Assembly: GCA_003141955.1 (NCBI GenBank)
Contig: PLOC01000004.1
Location: forward strand, 140-55,499
From: Chloroflexota bacterium
GTDB lineage: Bacteria; Chloroflexota; Limnocylindria; Limnocylindrales; CSP1-4
Length of the DNA: 55,360 nucleotides
Direction: 5' to 3'
The notes under the pieces are model-generated. The model searched no databases, was not told the origin of the DNA, and was given only the letters and a program-made list of their open reading frames with translations. Below are positions 52,011 through 55,360 of the stretch, piece after piece. Made by a program: the position numbers and the translations under genes. Position 1 is the stretch's first letter. The number at the start of each line of letters is the position of its first letter.

Positions 52011-54074
52011 CTACGGCAGCCAGAGCGGGTAGGCGCCGTCCGTAGCCAGTTGCGTCAGGCCTGAGCCGTTGATTCCGATGACCCAGATGCCTCCCGAAAC
52101 CGGCGGGTTCTGCACTCCGAAGCGCCCAAAGACGATGAGCGAGCCATCGGGCGAGAAGGATGGCGAGCCGTCGCTCCAGGTCGGATCGGTGGTGAGCACG
52201 CTCGACGTCGGCGAGCTGCCCAGAAGGGCGAAGGCCACGTGAGTCGATCCGTCCGCGCTCCGCACCGTGAACGCCACGTTTCCGTTCACCGCGACCGTCA
52301 TGTCACCCGCCGCCGCGCCTATCCTCGTCGTGATCCCCCCGGTCGTGACCTGGAAGCAGGACCAGGTCGCGCCACGGTCGGGGCTGGCGACGACGTAGAA
52401 CGCGTTGTCCTGCGAATCCCAGATGGGTCGGGAATCTCCCGTAAGCGCCAGCACCACCGGCGGGTTGGCTCCGGTCATGTCGACCAGCTCGACCGCGTTG
52501 TCGACCCCACGCACGAGGAGCATCGTGTTGCCGTCCGCGGAGAAGGCCGCCCGCGGGGCCCAGGACGGCTCTCCCGGCGTGCCCGTCAGCTCGTCTCCGC
52601 GGAGCGCGACGCTGCCCAATCCGGGCGCGCCGTCCGAGGACACCTGACTGGGATCGGCCCCCGAGATGATCGGGATTCGCCAGTAGCCCTGATCGGCGCC
52701 GGTGGCGTCGCGCCGCCCCACGACGATCGCGGTCCCGTCCGGGGTGAACACGGGCGCGTAATCGAAGGAACCGGTCGGAGTGATGACGTGCATGTTGTCC
52801 CCGCTAATCGCCATCCGCTTCACCACGCCGCCGGCCGCGTACGCGATCGTGTTCCCGTCGCCGCTGACGTCGAAGCCACTGACCGGCACGAGCTCGGCCG
52901 TGACTTCGCGCTGGTTCGAACCATCGGGGTTCATCAGCCACACGTTGGCGACTCCCCCGCGGTCGGACAGATAGACGATCTGGTTCAGGGCGCTTGTCGA
53001 AGGCTCACCCGTGGTGAAGGTCCACGATTCCGCGGTGGCCGCCTGGCCGTCGGTGCGCAGGACGTCCGAGCTCATCGATGCCGTGTACGTGGTGTGGGAC
53101 GCGAGCGGGGAATCGGGAGTGAAGACCAGCACGTTGTTGCTCAGGGCAGCCGGCGCAGCGGAGAGCTGACTTGGCGATGGCGATGGGGACACGGAAGGCT
53201 GGCTGTCGTCCGGGAGCGTCACGACCTCGACCTGCCCGCTGACGGGCGGCGTCAGGTGGATGGCGTCGGCGATCGAGGAAGGGTCGATAGGGCCGTCGAA
53301 GATCACCGCTATCGGGCTTCGGACGCTGACGCCGGCGACACTTGCGGCGGGGATCAGCGCGCTGACCCTCAGACCCATCCCGATGGTCGTGAAAGTGGTC
53401 ACGTAGGGCGAGAGCGGCGTCCCATCCGTGTCGACGAACGAATCGCCGAGCTTGATCGTGTAGGTCGTCGAGAAGGACAAGGGGTTGTTGGGAACGATCG
53501 ACAGCGTCTGACCGTTCCAGGTTGCGGTGAAGGGCGCGTCCGGCACGATGGTCAGGCCATCCAGAACGTTCTGGGTGTCCATGTATCGATCGAACGTGAT
53601 CTGGATCGCCGTGTCGACCGGGACCGCCGATGCATTGGCCGCCGGCACGACCGACTCGACGGTCGGCGGCCCGATGGTCGTGAAGGTCAAGTCCTGGCTC
53701 TTGCCCTGGCTGTTGCCGGCCACATCCTGCACGCCCGCCGCCATATGGACCGTGAACGTCTGCGAGAGAGGCAGCTTGCTGGAAGGCGTGAGGATCAGCG
53801 TCAGGCCCTGCCAGTGCGGAGAGACTGCGACATTCGGGCTGATTGAGAAGGCCGCCTCGGCCGTCTGGGGCCTGACTTCCTCGCTGAACACGATGTCGAT
53901 CGACGTCAGTGGCAGGGCGAGATTGGTGCCCGTCTCAGTCGCACTCAACCTGATCTGGTAGGTGGGAGGAACTCTGTCGACCGCCGTCGCGTTGTAGAGG
54001 ACGACCGCCACCATGGCCAGGCCCGCGAGCGGCGCCAACGCTCTGATGAACCGACCGCTGCTCAGCCAGTCCAT
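52011..54074 (-). CDS. cell-surface protein with SbsA-type Ig-like domains and a TolB-like propeller
   Basis: I choose the ATG at 54072-54074 (GGAAG 10 nt upstream); upstream GTG codons are possible. The 687-aa precursor has an N-terminal membrane segment (about residues 10-30). Three successive Ig-like (Big_5/SbsA) domains of about 100 residues follow, recognisable by repeats such as PLSQTFTVHMAAGVQDVAGN, SFSTTYTIKLGDSFVDTDGTPLS and LASHTTYTASM-L-TDGQ. The C-terminal half is WD40-like/TolB-like repeats (SDRGGVANVWLMNPDGSNQREV and S-x-DG-N-T-I-A-Y segments). It is probably an exported, membrane-tethered binding protein. Divergent from lepB. Confidence 0.82.
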   Translation of the reverse strand: MDWLSSGRFIRALAPLAGLAMVAVVLYNATAVDRVPPTYQIRLSATETGTNLALPLTSIDIVFSEEVRPQTAEAAFSISPNVAVSPHWQGLTLILTPSSKLPLSQTFTVHMAAGVQDVAGNSQGKSQDLTFTTIGPPTVESVVPAANASAVPVDTAIQITFDRYMDTQNVLDGLTIVPDAPFTATWNGQTLSIVPNNPLSFSTTYTIKLGDSFVDTDGTPLSPYVTTFTTIGMGLRVSALIPAASVAGVSVRSPIAVIFDGPIDPSSIADAIHLTPPVSGQVEVVTLPDDSQPSVSPSPSPSQLSAAPAALSNNVLVFTPDSPLASHTTYTASMSSDVLRTDGQAATAESWTFTTGEPSTSALNQIVYLSDRGGVANVWLMNPDGSNQREVTAELVPVSGFDVSGDGNTIAYAAGGVVKRMAISGDNMHVITPTGSFDYAPVFTPDGTAIVVGRRDATGADQGYWRIPIISGADPSQVSSDGAPGLGSVALRGDELTGTPGEPSWAPRAAFSADGNTMLLVRGVDNAVELVDMTGANPPVVLALTGDSRPIWDSQDNAFYVVASPDRGATWSCFQVTTGGITTRIGAAAGDMTVAVNGNVAFTVRSADGSTHVAFALLGSSPTSSVLTTDPTWSDGSPSFSPDGSLIVFGRFGVQNPPVSGGIWVIGINGSGLTQLATDGAYPLWLP

Positions 54075-54116
54075 TCGGTTGTGAACTTCCACAGGGCAGG
54101 ACGATAGCACAGCCCC

Positions 54117-54122
54117 TATACT
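54117..54122 (+). promoter_or_regulatory. -10 box of lepB, leaderless-type
   Basis: TATACT (5 of 6) at 54117-54122 lies 9 nt before the GTG start at 54132, so transcription would begin at or within a few nucleotides of the start codon. No ribosome binding site is visible. No good -35 is present. Confidence 0.5.
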
Positions 54123-54131
54123 CGCGGACTT

Positions 54132-54746
54132 GTGAAGCGCCGATCGCTGGGCTGTCTCCTCGAGGTGCTCGAGACACTGCTCTTGACCCTCATCGTTTTC
54201 CTCGTGATCCAGCTGTTCGTCGCCCAGCCGTACCAGATTCAGCAGCAGTCCATGGAGAACACGCTGTTGCCGAATCAGTACGTTCTAGTGGACAAGCTGA
54301 CCCCGCGCTTCGATGACTACCACAGGGGCGATATCGTCGTCTTCAACCCGCCGCCGGGCTGGGCGAGCGACGACTTGGGGACGCCCTTCATCAAGCGTGT
54401 TATCGGCGTCGCCGGGGACACGGTCGACATCCACGATGGCTTCGTCTTTGTCAACGGTACGAAGCTCGACGAGCCCTACGTCTACGAGGGCCAGCCGACC
54501 GTGCCGAGCGATCCGAATCACCACACCTGGAAGATCGCGGCGGGGCAGCTCTTCGTCCTGGGCGATCACCGCGCCGATTCGAAAGACTCACGGGCCTTCG
54601 GCCCGATCGAAGAGTCGACCGTGATTGGGCGCGCCTGGCTGCGCTACTGGCCGTTCAACCAGTTCGGCGTCCTGCCCTCGTCCACGCAGCCCGCAGCTTC
54701 GGCGGACACTCCGGCACCGAACGCCACGCCGACCACGAAACCATGA
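54132..54746 (+). CDS. lepB: signal peptidase I
   Basis: Cleaves signal peptides from exported proteins, such as several in this window. The 204-aa protein starts with GTG, has one N-terminal transmembrane helix (about 11-30) and the Ser-Lys dyad S40 (QQSMENTL) and K88 (FIKRVIG). The further boxes RGDIVVF, GDTVDIHDGFVFVNG and FVLGDHRADSKDSRAFGPI near 138-156 are complete. The last 30 residues are a Ser/Pro/Ala/Thr tail not seen in most relatives. Confidence 0.95.
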   Translation: MKRRSLGCLLEVLETLLLTLIVFLVIQLFVAQPYQIQQQSMENTLLPNQYVLVDKLTPRFDDYHRGDIVVFNPPPGWASDDLGTPFIKRVIGVAGDTVDIHDGFVFVNGTKLDEPYVYEGQPTVPSDPNHHTWKIAAGQLFVLGDHRADSKDSRAFGPIEESTVIGRAWLRYWPFNQFGVLPSSTQPAASADTPAPNATPTTKP

Positions 54747-54783
54747 TGAGCCGGCGCGTCCCGATCGCCTGCGCCGCCACGAC

Positions 54784-55360
54784 GTGCTAGACGCGGCGGC
54801 GTTCGCCGCCGTGGCCGTCGTGTTTGGTGGCGTGGTCGCCGTGACCGCTCGCGACGGACGCATCGTCGTCCTGGGGCTGATGCTGGCGGCGGTGGCGGCA
54901 TCGCTCGTTACCTCGCCCCTGCCGAGCTCACTGGCCGTGAGCGCGCGGATCCTCGGAGCGATGCTGGCCGCGTATCTGCTCTGGGCGGCGGCCGGCTCGC
55001 GGTCGGTCGACAGCGCCGGCTCCGCCATCGGCCTGGTGGCCGAAGGAGCCGTCGCACTCGCGGCATTCGCGGTCGGCCTCGCCGTCGCGCCAGTCGACCC
55101 GCTCGCCGGGCCGGCCGAGGCGCAGGCGGCGGGCCTGTCGATGATCGCCCTGGCGGTCGTGCCGCTGGCCGGCCGCGACGTGTTCCGAATGGGCGTGGGA
55201 GTCACCCTGCTCACCCTGGGCGGCTCGCTGCTGGTCGGAGCCTGGACGGGACCCGCGTTTCCACTCGGGCAGCTGGCCATCGCCGCGCTGCTGGTGGGGA
55301 TCGCCGGAGCCACGAGCCTGCTCATTCCTTCGGCCGAGGAGGCCGCAGCAGTGGAGGCCG
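54784..55360 (+). CDS. multi-pass membrane protein, partial (cut by the window end)
   Basis: A GTG at 54784 opens a frame that continues past the end of the window for at least 192 residues. It is almost wholly hydrophobic with about five or six predicted helices (starts MLDAAAFAAVAVVFGGVVAV; later AVSARILGAMLAAYLLWAAAG and LGQLAIAALLVGIAGATSLLIP). The start lies 38 nt after the lepB stop, so they may be one transcript. I do not recognise a family. Its composition would suit a subunit of a membrane oxidoreductase or transporter, but this cannot be shown. Confidence 0.6.
   Translation, partial: MLDAAAFAAVAVVFGGVVAVTARDGRIVVLGLMLAAVAASLVTSPLPSSLAVSARILGAMLAAYLLWAAAGSRSVDSAGSAIGLVAEGAVALAAFAVGLAVAPVDPLAGPAEAQAAGLSMIALAVVPLAGRDVFRMGVGVTLLTLGGSLLVGAWTGPAFPLGQLAIAALLVGIAGATSLLIPSAEEAAAVEA

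Overview
The window is very GC-rich bacterial chromosome. Its gene set is mostly housekeeping and biosynthetic: a 16S rRNA 5' end, dnaX/ybaB/recR with a large-type SRP RNA, a complete shikimate operon, a complete trp operon under a T-box, serS, class I lysyl-tRNA synthetase, greA, argR, uppP and hppA. The SRP RNA form, the T-box, class I LysRS, GTG/TTG starts and many 4-base gene overlaps suggest a high-GC Chloroflexota (Limnocylindria-like). That is inference; a 16S comparison would decide it.

Layout. 1-880: 16S rRNA 5' end (minus), tandem rrn promoters and a small membrane protein. 960-4837 (minus): recR, ybaB, dnaX, SRP RNA, tRNA-Ser(GGA), tRNA-Ser(CGA) and a TadA-like deaminase that lacks its catalytic glutamate; this resembles the Bacillus tadA-scr-dnaX-yaaK-recR-rrn order. 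4922-8449: a beta-hydroxyacid dehydrogenase, a lipoprotein deacetylase, a methyltransferase, tRNA-Ser(GCT), an unusual tRNA-Arg(GCG) and a small unknown gene. 8570-16023 (plus): the shikimate operon (aroF-aroA-aroE-aroC-aroKB-aroQ-chorismate mutase-small membrane protein), preceded by a 12-codon Phe/Tyr leader peptide and an intrinsic terminator. 16105-19879: a GGDEF-EAL protein and a frameshifted lipoprotein. 20002-27994 (minus): trpE-trpG-trpD-trpCFB-trpA, every junction a 4-base overlap, with a triple fusion TrpC-TrpF-TrpB and a Trp T-box leader.

28023-30378: a flavin reductase and a DUF3298 protein. 30482-36900: accessory DNA at a tRNA-Ser(TGA) gene. A 3.2-kb element carrying AbiE toxin-antitoxin genes and an HTH/DUF2975 pair lies between a complete tRNA-Ser(TGA) and a detached tRNA 3' half, with matching arm-like repeats at both ends and no integrase. 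Next to it lie a GNAT-Fic pair, a DUF5674 cassette and a decayed tRNA 5' half. 37130-38828: a c-di-GMP-I riboswitch in front of a secreted C39-like protein, then a YbaK-type deacylase. 38872-43694: two DHA2-type MFS exporters and a second DUF3298 lipoprotein. 43809-51697 (minus): serS, class I lysS, greA, argR, uppP and hppA. 52011-55360: a cell-surface Ig/beta-propeller protein divergent from lepB, then a membrane protein cut by the window end.

The genes link up in three ways. Chorismate made by the shikimate operon feeds the trp operon, and each operon has its own leader-based control. The GGDEF-EAL protein and the c-di-GMP riboswitch suggest a local second-messenger link. The four tRNA-Ser isoacceptors, SerRS, the altered TadA-like protein and tRNA-Arg(GCG) form an unusual decoding set.
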